64,000 nt of DNA from Sneathiella aquimaris. Lineage in GTDB: Bacteria; Pseudomonadota; Alphaproteobacteria; Sneathiellales; Sneathiellaceae. The DNA lies in assembly GCF_026409565.1 (NCBI RefSeq), contig NZ_CP112881.1:1225501-1289500 (forward strand), given 5' to 3'. Position 1 is the stretch's first letter. Each line of letters begins with the position of its first letter. The notes beneath the pieces are model-generated. The model made no database searches. It had not been told where the DNA came from and saw only the letters and a program-made list of their open reading frames with translations. The translations under genes were made by a program, and so were the position numbers. Below, in pieces: positions 1 through 9,135 of the stretch.

Positions 1-30
1 GCCATGAGGATTGGCTGTTTCATAAAACAT
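1..30 (-). CDS. Flavin reductase family protein, N-terminal fragment (cut by window edge)
   Basis: Reading leftward from an ATG at 28-30, the first ten residues are MFYETANPHG. This matches the usual start of DIM6/NTAB-type flavin reductases (MFY..., then a His-Gly before a conserved Pro-Arg-Pro segment that would lie outside the window). A GGAG Shine-Dalgarno stands eight bases upstream on the same strand, which supports this start. Only ten codons are visible, so the family call rests on resemblance of a short N-terminus and could be wrong. It would be transcribed divergently from the acetyltransferase that starts at 292. Confidence 0.4.
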   Translation of the reverse strand, partial: MFYETANPHG

Positions 31-291
31 GCAGAAAACTCCACTTTACTGGGGAAAGAGTTGGGTAACGAGTTGTGTGAGAAAATAGCAGGGCGAGCCA
101 GTTTGAAGCAAGACAAGTTTATTTTCTTTATTTTCAAATATTTTCGTGATAGATCGCAGTCATGGTACAGAAACAAATCATACGACGACGACGACTGGTA
201 GCGCCAATACGCGCAAACCGTTAGCCGTGCCTGTTTTCTAGTCGTTTCCGGGCATCGAGCGTTTTAAAGACTCTATTGCCAGGATAAGACG
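31..291. other. Divergent intergenic region, no gene seen
   Basis: This stretch separates the leftward flavin-reductase-like start from the rightward acetyltransferase. Open frames inside it are short, have no family resemblance and lack good ribosome sites. It presumably holds both promoters, but I see no clear -35/-10 pair. Confidence 0.4.
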
Positions 292-834
292 ATGTATAAG
301 ATTTGTGACGAGCAGCCGCAGGATGTTGCGGCCATTGAAATTCTCCTCGATGTGTGTTTTGGGCCGGAAAGGTTCAAAAAAACTGCCTACAAAATAAGAG
401 AAAACCTGAATCCCGACCAAGCCTTGTCTTTTGTCGCGAAAGACGACGAAAGTTTACTGGCAAGTATTCGTTATTGGCCCGTGACACTGGGCGGCACAAC
501 AGAGGCCTTGCTTCTGGGGCCTATTGTTGTCACCCCGGATCAACAGGGAAAAGGGATCGGGGTTGAGCTTATTCGCTACAGTATGCAAAAAGCGAAAGCC
601 GCGGGGCACAAGATTGTCGTTCTGGTCGGTGATCGAGATTATTATGCACGGTTTGGTTTTGTGTCCGCCTTTGATGCCGGTCTTTCATTGCCCGGCCCTG
701 TGGATCCCGATCGGTTTCTGGTGGCCGAACTGGCGGAAAACGCGCTGCAAGGTGTCAGCGGCGTGGTCGCCGGTAAAGGAGCCTCAAACGGGGAGGCCGG
801 ATCAGCGACTTTCTCGCCACCATGCCAGGCATAG
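292..834 (+). CDS. GNAT family N-acetyltransferase (YhbS-like)
   Basis: The protein has 180 residues and should transfer an acetyl group from acetyl-CoA to an amine of unknown identity. The acetyl-CoA-binding signature is clear: a beta strand (LLLGPIVV) followed by QQGKGIG at about residues 84-90, then LVGDRDYYARFGF at 111-123, typical of the COG3153/YhbS branch. AGGA seven bases before the ATG supports the start. The last 33 bases overlap the 3' end of the convergent membrane-protein gene, so the C-terminal 20 residues (rich in Gly, Ala, Ser) may be poorly constrained. The fold is secure; the substrate is not predictable. Confidence 0.85.
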   Translation: MYKICDEQPQDVAAIEILLDVCFGPERFKKTAYKIRENLNPDQALSFVAKDDESLLASIRYWPVTLGGTTEALLLGPIVVTPDQQGKGIGVELIRYSMQKAKAAGHKIVVLVGDRDYYARFGFVSAFDAGLSLPGPVDPDRFLVAELAENALQGVSGVVAGKGASNGEAGSATFSPPCQA

Positions 835-2865
835 GATGCCAAGCAGCAAAAATAACGCGATCGCTGGTGGCGTGAGAGCCGTTCTCGAATATCCTGTGAT
901 TTCGTAGCTTTTATTCTTTCGAAGGCCGATCCAATTTTGTCCCGCTTGCAATCCATCTGGTGAGGTGCGCCTGATTTCCGGTATGACGCCGTTTGTCGTT
1001 CGTTTTATGGTTCCGCCTGTTTGTTGAATAAAAGGCGCCAGTGGGAGAGCCGATGATCGGATGTCCCGGCTTTCAAGTGGATTTAACCGACCCACTGCGA
1101 CCAGAGTTTTAAGGGTATCTGAACTAAGGCTGTATAAACCCGGCGATGTTATGCCCAGCGAACCGGTATCAATCCCGTTTTCATCCTTGGAAAGCGCGAC
1201 CTCCGCTGTGGTCCCATCCGGCTTTTCAACAGTGACGGTCTTGGGGCCTGGATCAAGCGACCAGCGTTCCAGTTCAAGCCGGTCAGCGTTTACCCAGCCT
1301 ATCAGTCTCTCTTCCTCCAGCTCAGGCTCCTGCATCAACCAATGGGCTATTCTCCGTAACAACTCTCCCTGCGGGCCGCCGCCTTCAAATCCGTTCCCCC
1401 ATAACCAAGCATGATCCGACAACATCTGTGCAACCCGACCTTCGCCGTAGCGTTCCAGAATGAGAAGTGGTTTCTCTGCCGGACCGGTCATTAAAACGGT
1501 GCCCGCAGTCGCGTTCGTGTCAATCATCCGAAACCAACGACCCCAGTTTTCGCGCTCTTTCGGGGTTGATAGGCGGGCGGTTACAGGGTGACGCTTGCCG
1601 GTGTCGCTCAGTAGCGGCACAAACCCCTGCTTGAAGACTGACCCTGTTGGTTGCCCCGGAAGAACGTCCGATAATGGTGTTTTGTAGAGACTGAGAGACG
1701 TCGCAAAGGAAGGGCCTGCGGCTTCAAGAAGAGCGCCCCCTTTCATGACGTAATTTACAATATTTCGAAGATAGGGGGGTGCCAATACACCTCGCCGCCG
1801 ATATCGATCAAAAATTATCAAATCAAATTCGTCCAGTTTCCGTTCGAATAATTCGTTAATTGGGAACGGAATAAGGGACAATTCGTTGATCGGTGTGCCA
1901 TCCTGTTTTTCCGGGGGCCGAAGGATCGTAAAATGCACAAGATCCACAGACGGGTCTGATTTGAGAATATTTCGCCAGCCCCGCTCTCCCATATGAGGTT
2001 CACCCGAGACAAGCAAAACTTTAAGCCTGTCCCGAATACCGTTGACGGTAATAAACGCCTTGTTATTTTGAAGGCTGATTTCGCCGGCTAATTCCGGGAC
2101 TGTAATTTCAACAAAATTTGCGCCACCATGGGGAATTGCGATCGCTATGTCGGTGATCCGATCCGTTCTGACAGCTACATTTTTGATTACCTTACCATCC
2201 AGTTTTACCTCAGCAACGATTGTTTTTGCTGTCTCTACAGGCTCTTTATCTACGGTTTTGATCTTGATGACTGTTTCTTTGTTGACGATGCCAAAAGACG
2301 GCGCCGTTTCAACTGTAAGGACCCTGTCTTTCTCATCTTCGCTGCCAGTCAGCAGCACATGCAGGGGGCCTGAGCCGTCAGTTTCGGACGGTTGATCATG
2401 TACTTGTCCATCAGTGATGAAGATACTTCCCGCAACCTGGGAAGGCGGGATTGATTTCAACATTTCTTTCTGGGTTTTAAACAACAGCGTTTTATCACCG
2501 TCTTCGTCAGATAAGCTGTTTCTGACGGTCGACCTAAGAATATTCAGATCGTTTATTTTTTCGAGCCTTGCCAAAAGTGCCTGCAATGCCGCAGTCGTTT
2601 GCTGTTCTCTTTCCCCCTGTTTCTGGCTATCTGTTTCATCAACCACAATCAGCACCGTATCCTTTAGATATCGGCGTGTTTCCGAAATAAAAGAAGGATT
2701 TGCCAACACAAACAGCAAGCTAACGATAAACACTGCGCGAAGGAGTGATGTCGGTCCCTGGCGCCAATAGGAAAGTGCAATGATCAGGACGGCCGCGCCG
2801 GTCATCACTAAAAGAAGGGAATAATCCACAAGGGGGTCAAAGAGAAGATTCAGGCTTTCGTTCAT
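802..2865 (-). CDS. Membrane protein with GATase-like/vWA-like periplasmic region, last gene of MoxR operon
   Basis: A 687-residue protein with two hydrophobic helices at the N-terminus (about 14-33 and 40-56) and one at the extreme C-terminus (about 665-682), so most of it should lie in the periplasm. After the second helix comes VLIVVDETDS (71-80), which resembles a degenerate vWA metal site. The middle (from about residue 290) resembles the class I glutamine-amidotransferase-like domain of such proteins. It overlaps the upstream gene by ATGA and closes the MoxR-DUF58-DUF4159 operon. The function is not known; a role in envelope integrity or MoxR-dependent assembly is inference. Confidence 0.75.
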   Translation of the reverse strand: MNESLNLLFDPLVDYSLLLVMTGAAVLIIALSYWRQGPTSLLRAVFIVSLLFVLANPSFISETRRYLKDTVLIVVDETDSQKQGEREQQTTAALQALLARLEKINDLNILRSTVRNSLSDEDGDKTLLFKTQKEMLKSIPPSQVAGSIFITDGQVHDQPSETDGSGPLHVLLTGSEDEKDRVLTVETAPSFGIVNKETVIKIKTVDKEPVETAKTIVAEVKLDGKVIKNVAVRTDRITDIAIAIPHGGANFVEITVPELAGEISLQNNKAFITVNGIRDRLKVLLVSGEPHMGERGWRNILKSDPSVDLVHFTILRPPEKQDGTPINELSLIPFPINELFERKLDEFDLIIFDRYRRRGVLAPPYLRNIVNYVMKGGALLEAAGPSFATSLSLYKTPLSDVLPGQPTGSVFKQGFVPLLSDTGKRHPVTARLSTPKERENWGRWFRMIDTNATAGTVLMTGPAEKPLLILERYGEGRVAQMLSDHAWLWGNGFEGGGPQGELLRRIAHWLMQEPELEEERLIGWVNADRLELERWSLDPGPKTVTVEKPDGTTAEVALSKDENGIDTGSLGITSPGLYSLSSDTLKTLVAVGRLNPLESRDIRSSALPLAPFIQQTGGTIKRTTNGVIPEIRRTSPDGLQAGQNWIGLRKNKSYEITGYSRTALTPPAIALFLLLGILCLAWWRESR

Positions 2866-5627
2866 TGACCAAGCCTTTCCAGTATCGCGGGTATATGTAC
2901 CTGATCGGCTTTGTAATTTCCTGCAAGCGTGTACATTACCAGATTGATACCAAAGCGAAACGCCATTTCCCGTTGGCGTTCACCGCCGGGGACCATGGCG
3001 GCCACTGGACGCCCTTCAAAATTTATTGCCCAGGCAGCGGCCCAGTCATTGCTGCCAACAACAATCGATGCAACACCATCATTTCCAGCAGCATTCAGGG
3101 TATTTTCAACCCAAAGCTCACCATCGTGATATCGACCCGGAAAAGTTTGCATCAAATAAAAAGATCGGGTCAAAACATGATCTGCAGGAACCTGCGTTAA
3201 TCGCTGAATATCAAGGCGGGATAACAGACTTCTAAGTCTCATGCCTTCTGGGGTTCGGGTGAAATTTCCGTTGCTGACACCGGCGGCAAACTGGTTTCGG
3301 GTATCAAACAGAATTGTCCCACCAATTTTCAGATAGTGATTGATTTTTTCTATGGCCTGATCACTGACCGGTTCAAAATCAGCCGTGATCGGCCAGTATA
3401 TCATCGGAAAGAAAATCAACTCATTCTGCTCAAGTTTAATGGGCAAAGGTTGAGCTGCTTCAATTGCTGTCCGCCGACGGAGTTGCTTGCTGAGACCTGT
3501 AAGACCGGCTTTGCTCATTTCATCGATTTGGGTGTCACCGGTTATGATATAGGCCAGTCGCGTTTCCAATGTAGCTTGCAGTAGACGGTCAAGATCGTCC
3601 TTTGCATAGCTATCGCTCGCTGAGAAAATCAAGTGACCTGCGGTGAAAGTTATGATGACAGCTTTGGTTGATGCTGATGGTGTTAGCAAACGGGATCCGC
3701 TCAGCAAAAATATCATGATCAGGCTGTCGATCAGGATCAGACCCAGGGCAACAGATAAAAAGGGTGCCATGAAGGATAGGCTTTTTCCCTCTTCGTAAAA
3801 CCGCGTTGTCGCTGTAACCTTGGTCAAGTTAATCGGCGCATATCGGTCGATATTCGGGCCGACATTGTTTGCGATACGATTTTGAGGCGATCCGTAATAT
3901 CCAGAAGCATATAAGCCCTTGTCTGTTGCCTGCGGGTCCAGATAGGAAAGCTGTAAGGATTGCTGGGAAGCCAGATCAATCGGTCGTCCAAAGCCGTCCA
4001 GCAAGGCGAGTGGGGCAAGTAACCCATCGGATGCTGACTGTGAGGGTGAGAAAGAGCCCAGAAAACTTATTTCCCGCAACATTTCAACAAATAAGCCTGA
4101 GATCGCCAGATCGGACCACGCCATTTTCGCCGTCGTATGAAACAGGATGATCTTTCCGCGACCGCGATCATCGGCCGTTACAAGCGGCGTTCCGTCGGCC
4201 AGTTGTGCCCACGTTTTTTGACTGAGTTCCGGAGAAGGGTTGGCAAGAACCTGCTTGGAAACCGTGATGTTGGGATCGACCGTAAGGTGGGAAAAGGGAC
4301 TGTTTTCCGGCATTTTCCCCAGCTTTGCAGGTTTTCCCCAAGACATCGCGCCATCCAAATTGCGATTGCCGGCACGCAAGGGAACGGGAAGAAGGCCCGA
4401 TCGTGCGTTCGCCAGTTTTGGGCCGGCAAATCGGATTAATATGCCCCCATCAGAAATCCATTTTTCAAGCAGTGAGGATTGTTTCGCTGGTAAGGCCGCT
4501 GTATCCCTCATGGCGATTAAAGCTGGGTTTTCCTCTATCAATTGGGAAAGTGTGTTTTTCTTTATGTCATAAAAAGGCAGTAAAGCATTTTCCAGATAAT
4601 AGTTTTCTTCAAGCAAGGACGGTGTGTTTTCTTCGGCGCTATTTGTGACAAGGCCGATCGTGCGTCGTTTCCAACGGTCATCCAACAAAAAGACAGACCC
4701 GGCGCTTTTACTGTTCTGGATCTCAAATCTGGACAGGTCATTGCGGATTTCGTTGGGGAGCTTAAACGTCACCGAGGTGGATTGGGACGCTGTGCCGTCA
4801 AAGACAATGGGCATTTTCTCCAGAATTTTCCCACTTTCTGACCGTGCCAGCAGCATAGACGGCTCCACCGGCGTGTTTGCGGGGCGGGTAATCTCAACGG
4901 TTATTCCGCCGCCTGAATTTGACACGGAGCGGATAATCGGCGGTCCAATTAATTCCTTGTCCCGATAGATAGTCAAACTGCCCAGATCGGCTATTTTCTC
5001 CAGTGCATCGATCAGCGCAGTTTCAGAGCCTGTTGTTTTATATCCATTTGTAAACCAGAAAATCTCGGGCGATTGTAAGCGGGAAAGGGCTGGATAGTAC
5101 TGTTCAAAGACGCGGTGATCGACCCCTTGAGACAATGGATGAACCAGGCGGCTGATGGCTGAAAGACTATCTGGCGAGACAGCCTTTAGAGAGTAATCTG
5201 AATTATTCTGAGGATGTGCGGTCGTTACAATATAGACCAGTCGGTCCTGAGCATAAAATTCTTTCGCCATCCGGTTAAGCGTTGCTTCTTTGATGTCCCA
5301 GTTGCCGGCGCTTAGCCAATCGTTGTCGATAAAAAGCACAATAGGTCGGTCTGTTACAGTCAGTTCTGTTCTATTCAAGCTTGGTCCTGCCAGCGCCACA
5401 ATGACCAGCGCGGCGATCATCAGGCGCAGTAATAGAAGCCACAAAGGCATTTTGGCGCGGCTTTCTTCTTTTCCAGCGATCTGTAACAGAAACTGTATGG
5501 CGGGAAAACGAACCTTTTTTGGCGCAGGCGGCATAAGGCGTAACAGCCACCAGATCGCAGGTAAGATCAATAAGGCACTAAGAATCCAAGGCGTTGCGAA
5601 TGTCAGACTTGTCAAGAAGGCCGTCAT
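2862..5627 (-). CDS. BatA-like/DUF4159 domain-containing membrane protein
   Basis: A 921-residue protein with an N-terminal double transmembrane segment of the BatA type (about 12-30 and 62-80) and IVLFIDNDWLSA (96-107), a vWA-like strand whose DxSxS metal site is degenerate. Two further hydrophobic segments lie around residues 610-670. The C-terminal part (about 700-915) has the features of DUF4159, including ELIFFPMIYWPI and GGTILFDTRNQ. Both ends overlap neighbours by ATGA, implying translational coupling. It probably presents a large periplasmic or cytoplasmic platform that works with the MoxR ATPase. The exact role is unknown. Confidence 0.8.
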   Translation of the reverse strand: MTAFLTSLTFATPWILSALLILPAIWWLLRLMPPAPKKVRFPAIQFLLQIAGKEESRAKMPLWLLLLRLMIAALVIVALAGPSLNRTELTVTDRPIVLFIDNDWLSAGNWDIKEATLNRMAKEFYAQDRLVYIVTTAHPQNNSDYSLKAVSPDSLSAISRLVHPLSQGVDHRVFEQYYPALSRLQSPEIFWFTNGYKTTGSETALIDALEKIADLGSLTIYRDKELIGPPIIRSVSNSGGGITVEITRPANTPVEPSMLLARSESGKILEKMPIVFDGTASQSTSVTFKLPNEIRNDLSRFEIQNSKSAGSVFLLDDRWKRRTIGLVTNSAEENTPSLLEENYYLENALLPFYDIKKNTLSQLIEENPALIAMRDTAALPAKQSSLLEKWISDGGILIRFAGPKLANARSGLLPVPLRAGNRNLDGAMSWGKPAKLGKMPENSPFSHLTVDPNITVSKQVLANPSPELSQKTWAQLADGTPLVTADDRGRGKIILFHTTAKMAWSDLAISGLFVEMLREISFLGSFSPSQSASDGLLAPLALLDGFGRPIDLASQQSLQLSYLDPQATDKGLYASGYYGSPQNRIANNVGPNIDRYAPINLTKVTATTRFYEEGKSLSFMAPFLSVALGLILIDSLIMIFLLSGSRLLTPSASTKAVIITFTAGHLIFSASDSYAKDDLDRLLQATLETRLAYIITGDTQIDEMSKAGLTGLSKQLRRRTAIEAAQPLPIKLEQNELIFFPMIYWPITADFEPVSDQAIEKINHYLKIGGTILFDTRNQFAAGVSNGNFTRTPEGMRLRSLLSRLDIQRLTQVPADHVLTRSFYLMQTFPGRYHDGELWVENTLNAAGNDGVASIVVGSNDWAAAWAINFEGRPVAAMVPGGERQREMAFRFGINLVMYTLAGNYKADQVHIPAILERLGQ

Positions 5628-6523
5628 TTCGTCTTCCTTTGCAAAGAAAAGAAGATGGAAGAAAGAGGCTCGCTCATTGGTTTTTCTGTATTATGGCCGA
5701 GATAATCCCATTGCAGTTTACGCGCAGCCTGTTTGAGAAAGGTTTGATGGGCCTGAAATTTTTCCAGATATTCGTCGCGAATATTTTCAGACCTTCCAAA
5801 CAAGGCAGAAAGCGGACCGTTCATTCCCTTGAAAAGAATACGGCCTTTAAATGGGAAGCCGATTTCAGCTGGATCATTGATCTGCACCAACAGACCACGA
5901 TTTTCGGTTTGTTGAAGAATGTTGAAGAATTTTTGTAACTGTTCCTGTGGATATAGAAAATCGCTAATCAAAACGACGCGTGCCTTTTTGGGTAAACGAA
6001 GCCCACTTGTTAATGTAGCAAGGTCCTTGCTATCCAATCGAAGGAGATTTTCGGTGAAGCGCTCAAACGATACGGGGCCCTGCGATGCTTTTTGCAGACC
6101 GCCAATATAAGCAAAATTTTCGCTGCCTTTCATAAGAAGTAAAGCCGTTGCAAGCGTAAGAACCCGGCTTTGGAAAAGCTTTGACGGGATGGGGTTTTTG
6201 GAACTGAACGCCATGCCGGGGCTGTTATCACACCAGAACCAAACACTTTCAGGCGTTTCCAATTCATTCTGGCGAATGAAAAGTTGATCACGCTTGGCAG
6301 ACTGCCGCCAATCGATGCTCGAAGATGGATCGGAATGTTCATAGGATTTGAACTGCCAAAAATCCTCGCCAACACCGGATTTGCGGCGACCATGTGTTCC
6401 GGGATCAAATCCGTTTACCAGTTTTTCAGCCTGTAACATCAAGGCAGGCAGGCTGTGGGAAAGCTTTTCAGCGTCCACCCTTTCCAGGCGATGAGTGTTT
6501 TTGCGCAGGCCAAGGTCGGTCAT
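5624..6523 (-). CDS. DUF58 domain-containing protein
   Basis: A 299-residue soluble protein. The DUF58 core is visible as DWRQSAKRDQLFIRQNE at about 71-87 and a following vWA-like strand ending in CDNSPGM (98-104). The gene starts one base past the stop of moxR and ends with an ATGA overlap into the DUF4159 gene, the standard MoxR-DUF58-membrane order. DUF58 proteins are thought to be partners or substrates of MoxR ATPases. No transmembrane segment is seen. Confidence 0.85.
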   Translation of the reverse strand: MTDLGLRKNTHRLERVDAEKLSHSLPALMLQAEKLVNGFDPGTHGRRKSGVGEDFWQFKSYEHSDPSSSIDWRQSAKRDQLFIRQNELETPESVWFWCDNSPGMAFSSKNPIPSKLFQSRVLTLATALLLMKGSENFAYIGGLQKASQGPVSFERFTENLLRLDSKDLATLTSGLRLPKKARVVLISDFLYPQEQLQKFFNILQQTENRGLLVQINDPAEIGFPFKGRILFKGMNGPLSALFGRSENIRDEYLEKFQAHQTFLKQAARKLQWDYLGHNTEKPMSEPLSSIFFSLQRKTK

Positions 6524-6524
6524 T

Positions 6525-7523
6525 TTATTGCATGGTCTGTGTGAGAGATTGAATGATATTTTCTTCCGTTATATTTTCTGCCCGGGCGGAATAGGAAAGC
6601 GCCATTCTATGCTTCAAGATCGGAATAGCGAGGTCGATCACATCATCAATAGAAGGGCTCAAACGATTTTCCAGTAATGCTCTAGCACGTGCAGCAAGGA
6701 TCAGGGCCTGGCTGGCACGAGGGCCCGGCCCCCAGGTGACATACTGTTTGACAAGCGCGTTTTCAGATTGTTCCGGACGAGCCTGACGAACCAGCTTTAA
6801 AATCGCCTCGATAACCTGATCACTTACAGGAACAGATCTGACCAATTGCTGGGCTTTTAAAAGTTCGCTGGCAGAGAGGACTGCCGGAATATGGGGTGTG
6901 TTTGTTCCGGTCGTTTCAATAAGGATCTGCTTCTCGGTTCGTTCATCCGGGTATCCGACATCGATCTGCATCATGAAACGGTCCAGTTGAGCTTCCGGTA
7001 GCGGATAGGTGCCTTCCTGTTCGATGGGATTTTGGGTTGCCAGAACGTGAAATGGTTCTGGTAAAATATGCTCCTCTCCGGCAATGGTGACTCTTTTTTC
7101 CTGCATGGCCTGCAACAATGCTGACTGGGTTCGAGGACTGGCGCGGTTTATTTCGTCAGACATGAGAAGCTGGGTGAAAATGGGACCCTTGATAAAACGA
7201 AAGTGCCGTTGCCCATCCGCGGCTGTTTCCAGGATTTCTGATCCGAGAATATCAGCGGGCATCAGGTCTGGGGTGAACTGAATACGTTTATTATGCAGGC
7301 CAAGGACGCCGCCGAGGGTTTCAACAAGCTTTGTTTTGGCTAGGCCGGGAACGCCGATCAGCAAAGCGTGTCCGCCAGCAAACAAAGTAGTTAATGTCAG
7401 TTCGATCACTTCTTCCTGACCAAAGATTTGCCCGGATATAGCCGTTTTTATATCCTGCAGCCGGGACGACAATATATCTACCTGTTCGAGAATTTTGTCT
7501 TCTGTGTTATGTATGTCATCCAT
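6525..7523 (-). CDS. MoxR family AAA+ ATPase
   Basis: 332 residues, standard MoxR length. Walker A is GVPGLAKTK (57-65), Walker B is LLMSDEIN (119-126) and the sensor region contains ATQNPIEQEGTYPLPEAQLDRF-type sequence from about 161. MoxR ATPases act as chaperones that mature or activate partner proteins carrying vWA domains. Here it leads an operon of four genes (moxR, DUF58, DUF4159, 687-residue membrane protein), so those products are its likely clients. The promoter should lie in the 114-base divergent gap shared with the DUF1285 gene. The only nearby ribosome site (AAGGA) is rather far from the ATG (about 12 bases). Confidence 0.92.
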   Translation of the reverse strand: MDDIHNTEDKILEQVDILSSRLQDIKTAISGQIFGQEEVIELTLTTLFAGGHALLIGVPGLAKTKLVETLGGVLGLHNKRIQFTPDLMPADILGSEILETAADGQRHFRFIKGPIFTQLLMSDEINRASPRTQSALLQAMQEKRVTIAGEEHILPEPFHVLATQNPIEQEGTYPLPEAQLDRFMMQIDVGYPDERTEKQILIETTGTNTPHIPAVLSASELLKAQQLVRSVPVSDQVIEAILKLVRQARPEQSENALVKQYVTWGPGPRASQALILAARARALLENRLSPSIDDVIDLAIPILKHRMALSYSARAENITEENIIQSLTQTMQ

Positions 7524-7637
7524 GGCGAAGCGAGGTCCTTATAAGTACAAGTATGCTAAATATCAGTTTTACATCTTGGTATGAAAGCTCGATAGAACTA
7601 AATATAACAATAATATGCGCGACGATAAGGTCTTAAT

Positions 7638-8219
7638 ATGACAACGACAGCATCACAAAATGGACTTAACGCAATAATCAGTCAGATCAAGGACAAGAAG
7701 CATCCGCCGGTTCACTTGTGGAACCCGGACTTTTGCGGCGACCTTGATATGAAGATTGCGCGGGATGGGACATGGTATTATCTGGGCTCGCCAATTGGGA
7801 GAAAGCCTTTGGTGAAGCTGTTTTCTGGCGTTATTCGGCTGGATGATGACGGCAAATATTATCTGGTAACGCCAGTTGAAAAAATTGGAATTACGGTAGA
7901 AGATGCCCCCTTCGTCGCAGTAGAAATGTTTCGCGAAGGGTCCGGTAAAGATCAGGTTTTGAGCTTCAGAACACATGTTGACGATTTCGTGATCGTTGAT
8001 GACAGCCATCCATTGCGATTGGCAATTAATGCGGAAAATAACGAACCTTCGCCCTATGTGCGCGTCAGAAGCAATCTGGAAGCGCTAATAGCACGTCCCG
8101 TTTTTTATGACCTTGTGGAACTATGCGAGGAGCAGGAAATCGACGGGGAAAAAAGGTTTGGCGTATGGAGCAGTGGCTCTTTTTTTGATTTTGGGTCGGT
8201 AGATGACATTTTTGAATAA
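7638..8219 (+). CDS. DUF1285 domain-containing protein
   Basis: A 193-residue soluble protein. Segments such as IARDGTWYYLGSPIGRKPLV (from about residue 37) and the following F-G-V-I-R-x-D-D-G-K-Y-Y-L-V-T-P-V-E-K run are characteristic of DUF1285. AAGG seven bases before the ATG supports the start. Its last 17 bases overlap the start of the CoA pyrophosphatase gene. The same order, DUF1285 - Nudix - DUF6111 - CCA-adding enzyme, is common in alphaproteobacteria, which suggests co-transcription. The molecular function is unknown. Confidence 0.88.
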   Translation: MTTTASQNGLNAIISQIKDKKHPPVHLWNPDFCGDLDMKIARDGTWYYLGSPIGRKPLVKLFSGVIRLDDDGKYYLVTPVEKIGITVEDAPFVAVEMFREGSGKDQVLSFRTHVDDFVIVDDSHPLRLAINAENNEPSPYVRVRSNLEALIARPVFYDLVELCEEQEIDGEKRFGVWSSGSFFDFGSVDDIFE

Positions 8220-8853
8220 GACAGTGGATATATTAAAAGAAACCTTGGCGCCGGTTCTGGACCCCATTCCGGAAAGTAACAGAACCGTATTGGATGAGTT
8301 TGGTAATTTTCGGGGAGATCACGACCTAAATCCGGCCAGCTTTCCCCAACATAATATTGTCTACAAACCTGCCGCCGTGCTTGTTCCTATCGTTCACCGT
8401 CAATCAAAACCCCATGTAATTCTGACCCGGAGAGCGGGACATTTGAACAAACATGCAGGGCAAATCAGTTTTCCGGGTGGGCGAGCGGAAGAAACTGACC
8501 AAAGTGTTGTCGATACCGCGCTTCGTGAAAGTCACGAGGAAATAGGATTAGTGCCTTCCAGGGTTGATGTTCTGGGCACATTGAATACATATCTAACGGT
8601 AACGCACTATTCTGTTACGCCTGTTGTTGGGCTGGTTGAACCAGAAGGGGACTTCGTGGCAGAAGTAAATGAAGTGTCCGAGATTTTCGAAGTGCCGCTG
8701 GATTTCCTGATCGATGCAGAGAACCATCAGAAACATAGTGGTTTTCACAATGGCATTGAAAGATTTTGGTACGCGATGCCCTATAACGATTATTACATCT
8801 GGGGGGCAACCGCCGGGATGATCAAAGATTTATCAGATCGGATTTCAGACTAA
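8203..8853 (+). CDS. CoA pyrophosphatase (Nudix hydrolase, NudL-like)
   Basis: 216 residues. The Nudix box runs from GG at 92 through REshEEIGL near 116 with all catalytic glutamates present. Directly before it stands the CoA-specific signature ILTRRAGHLNKHAGQISFPG (73-92), which separates this branch from other Nudix enzymes. It should split CoA and oxidised CoA into 4'-phosphopantetheine and 3',5'-ADP, for turnover of the CoA pool. It overlaps the DUF1285 gene at its start and shares one base with the next gene, so it is probably translationally coupled on both sides. Confidence 0.93.
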   Translation: MTFLNKTVDILKETLAPVLDPIPESNRTVLDEFGNFRGDHDLNPASFPQHNIVYKPAAVLVPIVHRQSKPHVILTRRAGHLNKHAGQISFPGGRAEETDQSVVDTALRESHEEIGLVPSRVDVLGTLNTYLTVTHYSVTPVVGLVEPEGDFVAEVNEVSEIFEVPLDFLIDAENHQKHSGFHNGIERFWYAMPYNDYYIWGATAGMIKDLSDRISD

Positions 8854-9128
8854 TGCTCAGAGGTATTTTATTCCATCTCATTCCGCTGCTTTTACCGTTC
8901 ATTGTCTATGGTGTTTATCTCTATTTCAATAAACGCGCCGGCGGAGAAAAGACCTGGCAGGGGAAATCTGTTGCGATAGCAACAATCTTTGGCTTGATCC
9001 TTATGGGGGCAAGTCTCATTACTCTCGCTATTTTGAGGGATGATACCAAAGAAGGCGTGTATACGCCGGCCCGTTTTGAAGATGGAAAGATTATCGAACC
9101 CCAGTTTATCCCTTCAGAAAAAAAATAA
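8853..9128 (+). CDS. DUF6111-like small membrane protein
   Basis: 91 residues with two hydrophobic helices (about 3-22 and 41-62) and a short tail carrying GVYTPARFEDGKIIEPQF, which fits DUF6111 proteins found in this gene position in alphaproteobacteria. Start and stop codons are coupled: TAATG joins it to the Nudix gene, and the CCA-adding gene begins seven bases later. No function is known. The small size and conserved position suggest an accessory membrane role rather than an enzyme. Confidence 0.75.
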   Translation: MLRGILFHLIPLLLPFIVYGVYLYFNKRAGGEKTWQGKSVAIATIFGLILMGASLITLAILRDDTKEGVYTPARFEDGKIIEPQFIPSEKK

Positions 9129-9135
9129 AGGCGTC

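Noticed and set aside
4-201. 65-residue plus-strand frame at the left edge
   Set aside because: Composition is not protein-like, there is no ribosome site, and it runs over the better supported leftward flavin-reductase start.
161-223. 20-codon frame encoding a short Arg-rich peptide
   Set aside because: No ribosome site or other support; probably chance in the divergent promoter region.
1061-1414. 117-residue plus-strand frame within the 687-residue membrane protein gene
   Set aside because: Ser/Pro-rich shadow of the real minus-strand gene.
9040-9135. Upstream extension of the CCA-adding enzyme
   Set aside because: It lies within the DUF6111-like gene in another frame; the ATG at 9136 has a better ribosome site and matches the family start.
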